A program made the position numbers and the translations under genes. A DNA stretch of 64,000 nucleotides from Heterobasidion occidentale (Eukaryota; Basidiomycota; Agaricomycetes; Russulales; Bondarzewiaceae), in contig JBCAQO010000002.1 of assembly GCA_039111635.1 (NCBI GenBank), positions 372,001 to 436,000 of the forward strand, written 5' to 3'. Under the pieces are notes generated by a model. The model was not told where the DNA came from. It did no database searches and saw only the letters and a program-made list of their open reading frames with translations. Shown piece after piece: positions 23,263 through 34,139 of this stretch (position 1 is the first letter of the stretch; every line of letters begins with the position of its first letter).

Positions 23263-24102
23263 ATGCATAGAAAGAAAGAAGCACAGGGGTGAGGGTGATG
23301 TGAATGTGTGTGCGTGCGTGTGTGTGTGTATGCGGTGTGGAGTGGAGTGGATGCAGGGCGAGATCGCGATGTGTGGGTCCGAAGGAAACGGTGCTGGGAA
23401 GAACTCGTGGCAGAATGCGGTAGAAGAGAGACAGGGCAGGGATGCGAAGGGAGGGGCGGGGCGGGTGTGAGTCTACAGAGGCAAATTAGGATAAGTATGT
23501 ATGCGTTTCACGCAGGGATAAGTAAGTAAGTGGTCGTGACGACGGACGCGAGGGCGCGCGATGGATCGATAGATCGAGAGAGGAGAAAAGAAGCAGAAAC
23601 CCCCGAGGAGTGTAGAGAGACGTGAGAGATGACGAGGAGATATGGCAGACGAGAAGAAGGAAAGTGGGGCACGGGCGAGAGGGCGCACGGAAAGCACGTA
23701 CAGGACAAGGAAGAGAAAAGCAGTAGTACCGAGACGAGAAAGCAGTATCGGAGGGAGCGAGCGAGAAACCAGGCTGCAGTGCGTATGCGTACAATGACCA
23801 CCCCCCACCGGGATTTTGGCTTCGAGTCCGTGTGTCGTGAGTGACGATGACCGATGAATAAATAGATACAGAAAAAAAATCGTAGGTGCGTGCGCGCGGC
23901 GCGCGCGGAGGACGTCGACGTCGAGCGCCGGTGTAGACGTGAAACGCCGCCAGAGGCGCGGTAGGCGGGTGTATGCGCGCGAGAGAGAGGGAGATGCCCG
24001 ACGCCGCGCCGTCGATCGCAGATGTGATAGCGAGGGACGCTATCGAGGGCCCGCGCAGAGCTCCTCGACATCACGCCCATCACGCCCATCACGCATCACC
24101 CT

Positions 24103-25047
24103 TCACTCCGCCGCAAACACGCACACCCGCAGCCCGCTGGGGACATACGCCCGCCCCTTCTCCGCCGCCGAGCCGGCGCCCCACCCACCCGTCACGGACA
24201 CCCTGCGCTTCCCGACGCTCGACCGCGTCGGGCCCGAGCACGCGCGGTTGAGCAATACGCGGGCGACCGCGCGCGCGCGCAGCGTGCGCTGGTCGCGGAA
24301 GAGCGGGGTTGGTGACGATGATGAGGGAGAGGAGGAGGCGGAGGCGGCGGCGAGGGGCGTAGTGACGGAGAGCGGGGTGCAGAGGGAGGAGGGCACGGAG
24401 AGCTGGTAGTGTGAGCGGAGGCGGCAGTGGGAGGGCATGGACAGGGGCGTGGGCGCGCGCGATGAGGAGCCGGATGGTGCGGGCGAGGAGGAGAGGGTGG
24501 GCGGGAGTGCGAGCGGCGGCGGTGGCGAGCGCGACGGAAGTGGCGGATGGACGTAAGCCGATGACGGCGATGGTGTCGGGGAGGGAGACTGGGAGGAGGA
24601 CAGCGCGCGCGCAAAGCGGGGCGGGGCGGGGAGGATGAAGGACGCGGAGCGCGGGCGCGTGAATCGCGGCGGCTGTGTCTGCGTCTGTGTCTGCGTCTGC
24701 GCTGGCGCTGGCGCTGCTGGCTGGGGCGGCAGCGGCACGAAGGGTGCCTGCGGCGCCGGGGCGCCCGCGGAGGGCTTTTGTTGGTCGAAGGCGCGTGGGG
24801 CTGGGGTGCGCCGGGCTTGAGAGAGGGCGACGGGGGTGCGGGGCGCGGGGGAGAGCGGGCGGGGGTACGGGCTTGGCGGGGCGGGCGCGGTCGTATATGT
24901 GTGAGGAGCGGGTGCGGGTGCGGGTGGGAGGCGGGCGGCGAGGAAGGGGACGCCGGCTGCGCGGCGGGAGGAGGCGGGGAGGTCGGTGTATATTGCGTGG
25001 ATGGAGTGGATGTGGGGCGGGAGGACGGGGGCTTGTGTGGACAGCAT
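24103..25047 (-). CDS. Proline/alanine/serine-rich disordered protein with conserved C-terminus (paralogue 1)
   Basis: Single open frame on the minus strand. The ATG at 25047 (MLSTQAPVLPPHIHSIHAIY) is chosen because a TATAAA lies 127 nt upstream and because the paralogue at 55730 starts MLATQQPSS. The protein is about 315 residues, dominated by Pro, Ser, Ala and Arg, with a short QTQTQTQTQ run from a repeat at about 24675-24720. Its C-terminal part is less biased: LRARAVARVLLNRA, then GRAYVPSGLRVCVFAAE and stop at 24103. That tail resembles VRANAVACLLLHRA and GPRAYVRSRLSSVIVAE in the paralogue. The shared start and tail support a real gene despite the extreme composition. Function unknown; it may be a small regulatory or secreted-pathway protein, but no signal peptide is clear. 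Confidence 0.5.
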   Translation of the reverse strand: MLSTQAPVLPPHIHSIHAIYTDLPASSRRAAGVPFLAARLPPAPAPAPHTYTTAPAPPSPYPRPLSPAPRTPVALSQARRTPAPRAFDQQKPSAGAPAPQAPFVPLPPQPAAPAPAQTQTQTQTQPPRFTRPRSASFILPAPPRFARALSSSQSPSPTPSPSSAYVHPPLPSRSPPPPLALPPTLSSSPAPSGSSSRAPTPLSMPSHCRLRSHYQLSVPSSLCTPLSVTTPLAAASASSSPSSSSPTPLFRDQRTLRARAVARVLLNRACSGPTRSSVGKRRVSVTGGWGAGSAAEKGRAYVPSGLRVCVFAAE

Positions 25048-25173
25048 GGCGATTACGGATTGGGTGTAGCTGGATTTAGAAAAGATGTGTCGTGGTTGTA
25101 TGTGCGAGACGGGAGGGGAGAGGGCTTGCGGAGGGCAACGAGGAGGGTGGAGGGTGGAGGCGGACGTGTTGGA

Positions 25174-25179
25174 TTTATA
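25174..25179 (-). promoter_or_regulatory. TATA box of the 24.1-25.0 kb gene
   Basis: TATAAA on the minus strand, 127 nt before the ATG at 25047, spaced as expected for a fungal TATA promoter with a short leader. Confidence 0.4.
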
Positions 25180-28100
25180 TGTAGCTGGAACGGTGACGGT
25201 GACGGAGGGGTCGTTTGGCATACACGCGCCTCCTGCCGTAATGGACCTTCAGCTTGGCGCGCTGGTAGCTGGTCCTGGGGGGACGCTCGCGGGCAGTGCC
25301 GGTCCTTCGCTCCACGGCCTGGATCCATTCACTCGATCGCCTCCTGGAAGCAGGGGCGAGTCCGTCAGCTCAAACGTCCCTCTCGACTGCTCGCCCCTGC
25401 CCACACAGGCTCTCTTTCCTCGACGCCGGCAGCACCTCGTCCCCATCATACGGAGAAACGCCCTGCCTGATCCGGATCCTCGATCTAGCTAGGTCGCAGG
25501 GCCTCGGAGCGGGCCTCACCTTCCTCTTCCAGCACTGCGCTTGTCGAACCTCCCGTTTCAGAACAAACGCCCCCGCTCGCTGCCATCCCGGCGCGCTCTT
25601 CTCCCTGCGTCTCCGTATCACGCTCGCGCGCCGCACAACTAGAGCCTGCATCGCTATTGTGCGCGCTCGGCCTGCGCGGGGGGCGAGCTGAGCCATCGTC
25701 TTTATGCTCTCCGGAGCTGCTCGCCGGCGATTTCCCCCTCCCTCCCAGGTCGTTTGTATGTATGGACGCCCTTCCGTTCGACGCATCCATCCACCACCGC
25801 CATTCTGCCACGTACGTACCCCCCTCCTCCTCCCTCGTCCCCTTCTCCTTCTCGTCTTCCCTTCCCCATTCACACCCCAATGCGCAACCTCCCGAATCCC
25901 CGCGCTATTGTGGGGCTCCTGCTGCTGCTGCTGCTGCTTCCGAGTCTAGTCGGTATAGGCATCGTGCCCCCGGATGCGCTGCACAAGTCAGCACGACGCC
26001 CCGCGATGCTCGCCCGGAGCACGCACACGAGGCCTCGCGTTGGCTTTTGTCTCACCGTCGCGGAGGGCGCGCGAGCCGGCACGTGTGCGCCTCCCCCGTC
26101 CCTCGGGTTTCTTGCTCTTGTTCTCGCTCTCGGCCCTGCTCGATCGCTCGCGCTCGCCCGCGCACGCTCTTTGTTCTTTGTTTTCGTCCAGGCCCGCGCC
26201 ATACGCAATCGCTTCAAGCGCGCGCGAAAGCACCGTCATCTCCGTCGCGCGCCGTCATCTTCATCTTCTTCATTTCGCCCCCGCGCGTCCCTCACTCTCC
26301 ACACGCCTTTGTTCGACGACAATAGTCAAGCGGAGCATGCCGGTATCCCCCTTTCCCCCCCCGCTTCCCCGCTTCCCCTTCTGTCCTTCTGCTCTTCCAG
26401 TCTTCGAGATTTCTGATCTGTTCCCTCCCTATCACTCGAACCACACCCGCCCCTCGCTGGCCCAATCAACCACGCAGACGCGAACGCGAACGCAAACACA
26501 GACGCAAACAGGGCCCCCAGAGCCCCACCCACGCGCATCTGCGCACCTTATATCCGAGGCTCATCCGCTGCGCTTCTGTCCTCGAACGGGATTCGACGAG
26601 ACGTCGTGGCCTGCTCGTGGCCGGTTCTGGCGATGCTATGGTATGGGGCGCGTATTTACGCTTCCGCGGTTCGTGTCCAGTCCAGGAGGAAATTTGTGTG
26701 TACAATTATATGTCTGTGCGGTGTGGTATGTACGCGTGCGCGTGCGTGCGTGCGTATTGTCCTCTGCGCAATCGCTCGATCGTGGGTAGAACGACCCAGC
26801 GCGATCGGTCAGTCGGTTTCCTGGCAGGTGCGCGCGATGGCGATGGCGCTGGCTTCTATCTTCTAGCGTCGCTCGTGCCCCACCCCGCGCGATCCCTCTC
26901 CGCCTCTCCAGGCTCCCAGCCATCCGAGTTCTGTCCGCTCAGAGTTTCCGCTTTATGTCGGGACGGCCGTCGCGTGCACGTCTCCCGCCTCGTCTCATCT
27001 TGGAGAGAAGGACACAGACTCGATCGCCTAACCTAAGCCGCCGGAAGAAGAGACGCTGAGAAGACGGATCCGATCGTGCCCACCGCGCAGCTCGGTCGTC
27101 TATTGCTCACCGCGTCGCGGACCCATATACCGTCGTACATTTCAGCACAGAGCCGCGCCTTCCCTCGCGATCCGCCGCGACCCTCGAGCAACCGAGCGAT
27201 CCACACTCCACCTCGATCGCGGCGACTCGCTGTTGTTCCCCGGGCGGACCGTCAATCAATATCAACGGGCGCGGAGGATCTAGACTCCGGCGAAACGCGC
27301 GACCTCCAGGTGCGGGGGCCGCCTTGGCTCCTGATGTCGCGGGGCGGCGGATCGCTCGCTCGCTGCGAGCGACGGAGGCTCGGTCTGCGTCTTGCTTGCT
27401 TGCTTTCTTTTTTTGGCGTCCGTCGCACAGCCCGCGCCAGCGTCAGCTTCGGCATACGGGGGTTTTCCCCTGTCAGCGCAAGCACGCAAGCACGCTCGCA
27501 CGCGTGCACGCTCGCGCATACTTTTTTTTTTTGATGTCCTTGTTGTGTTGATGAGAGAGAGAGGGTTTTTTGGCGTGCATCACGGCGCCGGTGCCTCCAC
27601 CGCCGCAGGTCGCGGATCGGAGGTCTGCATCAGGATCGAGAGCAGGTACATAATTGGGGACACCTACACGTCGTGTGGACTGACACTGACACTGGCACTG
27701 GCACTGACACTGGCGTTGGCACTGGCAAAATGGAAGCTTGGGGGCGGAGCGCGATCGGTGGCGCTGCTGCTCGCCGTCGTGCTTCCAGGGTTCCATATGT
27801 ACTTAAGGGGTCTTGCGTCGAGCGGCCGGCGTGAGAGCTCGAGCGAGCGCCTGCGATGCACTGTTTTTTTCTGTGGAGCTGGACTCTACTTGCTCGTACT
27901 GAGTGCTGCTGAGTGCCGCTCGGTGTGCATACATGTACGTATGCAGACCTGTCGGCCGCCCTCGGGTGGCGGCGCGGGAAGGGTTGCGGGTAGGCTCTAG
28001 CGCTGGCCCTGGGCGCGACGGACGCTTGACGTTTGGCGTTTGGCGTTGCGCTATTTTTGGGAGATGGACGTATATGGGTCCACACGTCGGAGGTGCGCGC

Positions 28101-28429
28101 GGACATGCTTCTCCCGCCGTTCTCTGATAAGCTCGCTTGGTGAGTGTGATCGTTCGTGCTTCTCCATGTCTCGCCCGTGTGTCCTCCTCTGTTCATCTAC
28201 GAACCCCCTTGCGATACTTGGCCGCGATGCCCGTCGCTGCATTCGCGGACGGCGCAGGGCGCGCACCTGTCAAAGATCCTACTATGCCAGTCCTCGACGT
28301 TGGATCCCTGCAGCGAATACCACAGTCAAATTTGTCCATATATGTACGCGGGTCGTTTGCTGGCCGACCGCGGGGCTCGCGTTCGCAGCAGCTCAGGCGA
28401 GTGCCCCCAGCTACTGCGAGTCGATCGGT
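25180..28429. other. Long GC-rich region without a convincing gene
   Basis: Many open frames occur on both strands, but they overlap one another and have the composition expected from GC-rich, pyrimidine-biased DNA, so none is called. Local repeats: a CTG run at about 25919-25939, a GT/GC-rich tract near 26725-26750, T tracts at about 27522-27531 and 27863-27870, and a six-base repeat at 27678-27726. This may be the upstream regulatory and 5' region of the disordered-protein gene on the left. Confidence 0.35.
27678..27726 (+). repeat. Hexanucleotide minisatellite ACTGAC/ACTGGC
   Basis: Eight six-base units (ACTGAC, ACTGAC, ACTGGC, ACTGGC, ACTGAC, ACTGGC, GTTGGC, ACTGGC) in a row. Not in a credible gene. 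Confidence 0.75.
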
Positions 28430-28945
28430 TCCCCCACCGGCTGGTCGAGCCTCCTTCGAATTAGACGAACCAGGGAACGGGCATACCGTACGCCTCACTG
28501 ACTTGGAGCCGCAGGGCGCGCGCAGGGCCTGGTGCGCCGGCCGAGGTTGCAGGGCATCTGACGCGCGACCTTGCTAGAGGTGGACGGGCGCGTCATACTG
28601 GCTTATTCGGTGACGCGCCTTTTTTTGTCAGAGTCGGTCGAGTATGGCGGAAGCTCGAGGCACGGATCGGGCTGGATCGGGTCGGCTGGTTTGTGTCCGA
28701 GAGTTCGAAGAAGAGCTGATGGCGGACGGGCGCGATGGGTGAGCTCTTACGACGAAAGGGCGAGGGCGAGGGCGAGGGCGGGGCGGACGGACGGACGCGC
28801 GGGGTGTGTTGTTTGGACCTCTCGCGGGCGATGTGTATTGCTAAAGGCGCGATGTCCTCCCGGCCTTTGTCCCTCACCCGCTCTCCGTTCCGCTGCATCA
28901 GCCGTAAGCTTCACTTGTGGATGCGAGCCGCAGCCCGCGATGCTC
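28430..28945 (+). pseudogene. Collapsed third copy (C) of the Spa2/GIT plus membrane-domain gene
   Basis: Non-coding, but alignable by eye with copy B. The exon 1 end (CGACCTTGCTAGAGGTGG, 28566-28583, against GATCTTGCGAGAGGTGAGG) is followed by an intron-like tract ending TTTTGTCAG. Then comes the first repeat exon (GAGTTCGAAGAAGAGCTGAT...CTCTTACGACGAAAGGGCGAG against GTTCGAAGAGCTCTCGATGG...CTTTTGCGACGGAAGGGAAA), the next intron (GCGATGTGTATTGCTAAAGG) and the following exon start (CCTTTGTCCCTCACC). From there it jumps to the sequence around the gene's 3' end (GAGCCGCAGCCCGCGATG, 28925-28942), so the disordered and membrane parts are deleted. Module Y follows at 29160. The start before 28562 is uncertain. 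Confidence 0.6.
28756..28780 (+). repeat. GAGGGC repeat inside pseudogene C
   Basis: Four tandem GGGCGA units followed by GGGCGGGGCGG, sitting where copy B has GGAAATGGCGAGGGAAATG. Repeat expansion has occurred within the decaying exon. Confidence 0.6.
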
Positions 28946-29159
28946 TCCTCGCGCGCGCTCTTGCGTCTTCCGCGTGTCCCACAAGCAGGATCTGTCGTGC
29001 GCATATCTGAAGTTGCGCGCGAGCGTTGAGCGCTGAGCGGTCCCGCCTTTCCGGCACCTCCTCCCGGGCGCCCAAGCGTCCCAATCTGTCCCTCACACTT
29101 AATACGCGCGAGACCCCGCACCTGCCAAAAGCCAAGGATCGTATTCTCGGACGTGTGCA

Positions 29160-29650
29160 TAGACTGCTGCAGAGAGCCTGGCGGACGTCGATGTCCTGCC
29201 AGAAGTCCCGTCGCAGGGGCGGCACGTACCAGGTCCCGGAGACCGTAAATTGCGCTCGGCTCGCAGCTCGCAGCATGCATCACGCGTGGGATATACATGT
29301 GCAGCGGGTCCGGTGGCGGATCCTGCGCGTTGATGGGGAGAGGCGCATCAGAGCGCATCAGTGGCGCTCGGGAGGAGCTCGCGGTCGATGGCAACGCCTG
29401 CGACGCCTTGGATGCGGCGATCTGTCGCATTGCCATTCCCTCTCGGCGGATCTGGCAGTTGGCCATGCTGTCTGAGCGATCTGGCTGTGCACGTCGAGAG
29501 TAGAGTCAGTAGACTAGTCCGTCAGAGCTCGAAATGGGTCTGGTTAGTGGTTACTGTGTGTCGAAAGCGAAGCTCCGCGTTGGGGTGAGAGCCGCGACAC
29601 CAGGAATTCAACCAGGGCGGAGTCTCGGGCCGATCCATCGGACCATCAAC
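29160..29650 (+). repeat. Repeat module Y, copy following pseudogene C
   Basis: Shares with 33600-34020 the blocks CCTGCCAGAAGTCC, CGCAG, CAGGTCCC, GACCGTA, TTGCGCTCG, GGCGCATCAGTGGCGCTC, AGCTCGCGGTCGATGGC, GATCTGGCTGTGCA and TCAGAGCTC, in the same order with small gaps. It is more diverged than the Y copies of arms A and B are from each other. Confidence 0.65.
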
Positions 29651-30364
29651 TGCTTTCACGACTCCCGATCGCCCCGGCCGGAGTTCACATACTGATTCGA
29701 GCGACGAGCCACTTTCTGTACGGAATCATCGACCACGAACGAAAAGAGAGGTGCGTGGATGCTCCTGCATAGATATGCCTGCTCACGGAGAAATCGATCT
29801 AGAATGCCTAGCATCTTGCCATAGGATCTGCAATCAATGATCAATGCGAACGGCGACTCAATCGAGCTCTATTACTGCCGATATTTATCGTCCTCGACGC
29901 TCGTCGTGCTGGCCAGCGAGTACCCTCGAAGATTGGCTCACCGTGATTAGATGTGAATTACGAACTCAAACCCTCGAGGTGGGACGCAGGGTGGAGGGTG
30001 CGTGAAGTACTGATAGTCGTGAAGTGCGTTTGGGTCGCGGGCGTGGGTGCAGCGGCGGGGCGGATCCTGGCAGATCGTACGTGCTAGTGCTTAGTGGACC
30101 TGGATCCATGGTGTACAGGGCAGGAAAAGAGGGTGCGTCGAGAACGACGAGCACGAGCACGGTGGGCTCCTAAAGCCTCACGCGCTGGCATTCGTGGTGC
30201 TCAGTGAGAGAGAGAGTGAGTGCACTCAGGATCGGCCGGTTGAAACGCCCTCTTTCAGCGGAAACATGTATATGTCTCCAGGTTTCAAAGTGGCAGCTAC
30301 CGCGGGGCGACAGGGGCACAAAACGAGGGACGCCTGATACCGAAGAAGCAGTCCACTTGGCCCT

Positions 30365-30570
30365 ACAAGGTGAAATGCGTGGGGCAGCCATCGGCACTGC
30401 CACACGCGATCGGGATCTGTGGGTGAACGGGCCGGAGGGGCCGGCGGATCGGAGATCGGCGACGGAGGGAGACGGAGGGTCTGACTCCTCCACCACAGTG
30501 CTCGCGCGGTGTTGAGAGGGCTTGAAGGGACCGGGGATCTGAGCTTCGTCGTAGACGACAATACAGCATA
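30365..30570 (+). repeat. Repeat module X, copy at the left of arm B
   Basis: Core GCAGCCATCGGCACTGCCAC, ACGCGATCGGGATCTGTGGG, GGGCCGGAGGGGCCGGCGGA, then TCTGACTCCTCCACCACAGT and a tail GGGATCTGAGCTTCGTCGTA. All these blocks recur at 34140-34560, and most recur inverted at 21770-22115. Confidence 0.65.
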
Positions 30571-31297
30571 CATTCGCGCGCCTATATGTGACGAGGAAAA
30601 CGCCTGCAGGATTCATCGACACGTTAGTAGTCCCGAAGCCTCTTGAATCTTTGTGGGAGTCGCGTCGGCGCTGATGTGTGAATGCAGCCTTTGGATAGAT
30701 GTCTGAACGCGGATCTCAGGTGCACACCAACTAAGCTTCATGCATGACAGACAGGGTCTGCGGCATGATCATTCTTCTGACCATCTGAGGGAGGGCCGAC
30801 GACTCATTCTCGTAGATGTTATTCTTCATTGCCCTCGTCCCGTCAGAGGGTTGAACACATTTTGAACAAGTGTGGCGAGCCAGGGAGCGGATATGCGCCT
30901 CACGACAGCGAGCCGCATAGCGCGCTGTCGATGGAGTGCCCATCCAGAGCTGTGCATTCTGGACTTCCATGCATGTACCCGATCCTCATCCTGTTCGGCG
31001 TTAATGATCTCCGCTAGTACAGAGGATTGGGTTGGCATCGGGTCGTTCGGGCAGCCGCGTACGATTGAGCTCGAACTCCCTCAGGCGGCTGCTCGCTCGA
31101 GCAAACGCGATCGTATCCTGGGTAAGCTAGGTTGACGGTGATGTATTTCGCAGCGCCTAACGGCGAGAGCGATTTTATGATCCCGTCAAACGGTGTCCAA
31201 GCAGCTCTTAAGGCCTCTCAACACCCTCACGCCGACGCTCAAGTGCCCCTCGCCCTCGCCCTCCCCTGCACCTCCCGACTAGACATCGGAGCCAAGC

Positions 31298-33384
31298 ATG
31301 GATCGGTTCATGCGCGCGCTATCCCTCGATCGCTCCAAGGCGACTTCCAACCAGGACTCTGCCCGCACGCCCCACGCCGCCTTTTCAAACTCAACGCAAC
31401 CCCGTCGCCACGGCGGTCGCCTCCCCGCTCGACGAGCCTGTGACCTCGCGCGGGGTCAGCAGTGCCGTCGACGAGCGGCTCCGGGAGGAGCGCGCCGAGG
31501 CGGCAGTAAGCAGCGCGGGCGCGCGGGCGTCGATCGCGGCGCGTTTGCCCTCCGCGCCTGACTTTCAAATGCTTGCGCCAGCCGCAGACACGCTGGACTC
31601 AGTGCGTAGGCAGAGGACGCATTTCGAAGAGATCACGGGGTATCTAGGGCTCGATCTTGCGAGAGGTGAGGATGTGCGTCGGTGTCGATGCTGGCCTGTC
31701 AGTGACGCGCCTGATTTTCAGAGCCGGCTGAGCATCGTGCGCGCTCGAGGCGCAAACTCGGTCTACTCCTCGGCGTCAAGTTCGAAGAGCTCTCGATGGA
31801 CGTGTACGATGAGCTTTTGCGACGGAAGGGAAATGGCGAGGGAAATGCACGTGCGTACTGCTTTGGTCTCTCGCTCGCGATGCATGTTTGTTAAAGGTGC
31901 AATCCCATCACAGCCTTTGTTCCCCATCTGCCCTACCGGGACGAGTTTCCACCCCAAGCGCCTGAGCCATCGTCACTCGCTTTCGAGCCTAGGAGAGTCC
32001 GCATTCGCAGATCTGGCAAGCGACGTCTGTTATGAACTCTTGAGGCGCCACCCGGAGATCGAGGCTCAGGTGCATCCGTACTCACCTCTCTCTTTGAAGT
32101 TCTCTCGGGACTGAGCAGGTTTGCAGACCGCCGAATATCTGTTTGATGAGGCGTTCTCTGGCGACGACAGCTGGGAGAGCTCGCGCTCCCTTCATGCATC
32201 CAGAAAGAGCACATCTTCGTCGCTTCCGTCGCTGTCCCTTGATTCGGCAACCGAGTCTTCGCCGACTCTGGAATCCTTGTTACTGATGCCCGAAGAGACC
32301 TTCCCATCCCACATCCGCGACATCATAAAGGGATACACGATCGATTCAGAACGCGACGACGAAGACGACGAAGACGGGCTGTCCTTCATTTCGGACGTTT
32401 CGCCCGTCCTAGATACTCCAGCAGACCCCCCGCGGAATTCCGACTCCAAGTTGACTGTCTTCGAAGACGTCCCTGCGGACACGCAGCCGGCTCACAATCA
32501 GCAATTCAACCTTCGCTGCTCCCACAGAGTTATATCGTCAATACGGTGTCCCACACGACGTCCACAGTGTCATCTCTGGGCAGCTCGATGTTCGACACGT
32601 TCACGTATTACAAGGAGCTGCGCGAGGCGCGCGCCGATTCGGATTTTGAAGCTATATTGAAGCGGCTGTGGAGCGAGTGGCTCGCTGCGGGGGCATCGGT
32701 GAGCAATTATTCTTGCTCGCACAACGAGGTGACTCATCTGTTTTGCGTGCGTTATAGCTGGCTACGATCGCCGGGTTCGTGGCCCATCGCATTGTGGTGC
32801 TCGCGGGACGCTGACTGCGTGAACGGATGCTCAGATTCAGCTTCAGCGTGTTTGGGTACACGCCTGATACTGTCTTTGGCATCGAGGGGTTCGCGAAGGG
32901 TGCGGTGGCGCTGTCTAGCGTGACGGCTGGCATCGGCATATGCGTCGACGCATGGTTCCTCGCGACCTACAGCAGCGCCAACGCGCAGAAGTTCAAGGTA
33001 TGCTCCGCGTCCCCGAATCATGCATATATATTCCCACACTCACTCGCACAGGCGCTCGCCACGGACGTCTACTCCTCGTTCTTCTTCTTCTCCATCGCGT
33101 CGCGCCTGCCCGTGCTGATGCTGCTCTGCACCTCGGTCGCGGTGATGCTCCTGCTGTTCGCCATCGTGTGGTCGAACTGGGGCGACGTCGTCGTCGTCTC
33201 GTCCGTCTTCGCGCTCACGGTGTACTATCTGCAGTATATCGTCCTCGCGGTGCACTGTGCGCTGCGCGCGGCGAGGTGGGCGGCGAGGGCCGCGCTGTGG
33301 GTGTGCGGGACCGTCGTGCGCGCAGAGGCTGGCTCTGTGCCGCTGCAGCTGTATGCTTGGCTCGTGGGCGCGCATATGTGGTGA
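31298..33384 (+). pseudogene. Spa2/GIT-like domain protein with C-terminal membrane region, copy B (frame disrupted)
   Basis: Same exon plan as copy A. ATG at 31298 (MDRFMRALSLDRSKATS). Exon 1 ends HFEEITGYLGLDLAR (donor GTGAGG); exon 2 has HRARSRRKLGLLLGVKFEEL and SMDVYDELLRRK; the next has FHPKRLSHRHSLSSLGESAF and DVCYELLRRHPE. The acidic middle (ERDDEDDEDGLSFISDV) and the four-helix C-terminus follow to TGA at 33382-33384. Introns use donors GTGCGT, GTGAGC and GTTCGT. Relative to copy A the frame changes twice: near 31380-31400 in exon 1, and by one lost base near 32490-32520 in the disordered region. The membrane exons differ from copy A at only about nine of 110 residues. If the indels are real, this copy cannot make the full protein. 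Confidence 0.55.
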
Positions 33385-33562
33385 GCCGCAGCCCGCGACG
33401 CCCCCTGAGTCTGCCATCTGCCTGTTGATTTTTCTTCCACGACTATAGGACCGTCATGCAAGCAGTAAGCATTTGTTGTACGTACATCTGAAATTATATC
33501 CACGCGTGAGGACGCTGGGTGCCACCACCCCGGGGGTTCTATTCTGGGCGCGCGCGTTTGAA

Positions 33563-34020
33563 GGACCCATGACATGACAGTGGCCTTGGACGTCTATGGT
33601 CCCTTGCGAGCCCAATTGATGTAAATGCCCTGCCAGAAGTCCTGTCGCAGAGGCTGCAGTGCAAGCAGCAGGTCCCGCAGACCGTATATTGCGCTCGCGT
33701 CGCGACTCGCATCGTGCATAGGCTAGGGCCGGCAGCGTCGCTGATGGACCTTGCGCATTGATCTGGACAGGCGCATCAGTGGCGCTCTGGAGTAGCTCGC
33801 GGTCGATGGCGACCACTTGGATGCCGATCCATTACATGAGCTCTCGGCAGATTTACGCAGATGGCCTTGCTAATACGTGAGTGATCTGGCTGTGCATCGA
33901 GAATGGACTGGTCAATCAGAGCTCAATCTGACTTTGGTTTTGTCGAAAAAGAAACTTTTCAGGGGGCGAGAGCGACACTGGTGCGATGCGGACTCAGGCT
34001 CGGGGCCGACCGATCTATTG
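33563..34020 (+). repeat. Repeat module Y, copy following gene B
   Basis: The first 180 bases match the arm A copy (17705-17880) almost base for base, for example GCGAGCCCAATTG, ATGCCCTGCCAGAAGTCCTG and GCAGACCGTA. The remainder, to about 34020, matches only the copy at 29160-29650, ending with GGGGCCGACCGATC against GGGCCGATCCATC. Confidence 0.65.
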
Positions 34021-34139
34021 CTTGGACCTACTTGAACCTACGCTCGATGTATGCTTTGCGTTCTTCCTCCATTTGACTCGAGATACACGGTGTCTCTGTG
34101 CGCTGGACCGGAAATGGGAGAGGACACGGAGACGCACTG

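Larger units (their letters stand above)
22131..24102. other. GC-rich, repeat-bearing region downstream of the disordered-protein gene
   Basis: No gene seen. It holds a (CA)n run at about 22518-22535, the G-rich tract at 22713-22742, (GAGTC)n/(GAGTA)n at 23180-23262 and GT-rich sequence at 23305-23330. From about 22990 to 24000 the plus strand is strongly purine-rich, that is, the transcribed minus strand is pyrimidine-rich. This may be a long 3' region of the gene ending at 24103. Confidence 0.4.
28946..31297. other. Unit-junction region between copies C and B; only repeat modules
   Basis: Carries module Y of copy C (29160-29650), then about 0.7 kb of sequence without features, then module X (30365-30570) and the upstream tract of arm B (30830-31130). 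No complete gene was found on either strand. Confidence 0.45.
30360..33760 (+). repeat. Inverted segmental duplication, arm B
   Basis: Counterpart of arm A (17700-22130) in opposite orientation, with about 8 kb between the arms. Its own flanks repeat too: module Y lies to the left (29160-29650) and module X to the right (34140-34560). The ancestral unit therefore reads X - gene - Y and was arrayed in tandem before or after inversion. Confidence 0.75.

Noticed and set aside
25856..26416. Frame with MRNLPNPRAIVGLLLLLLLLPSLVG resembling a signal peptide on the plus strand
   Set aside because: The leucine run comes from a CTG microsatellite. The rest of the frame has the composition of GC-rich noise, and other frames in the same place are equally open.
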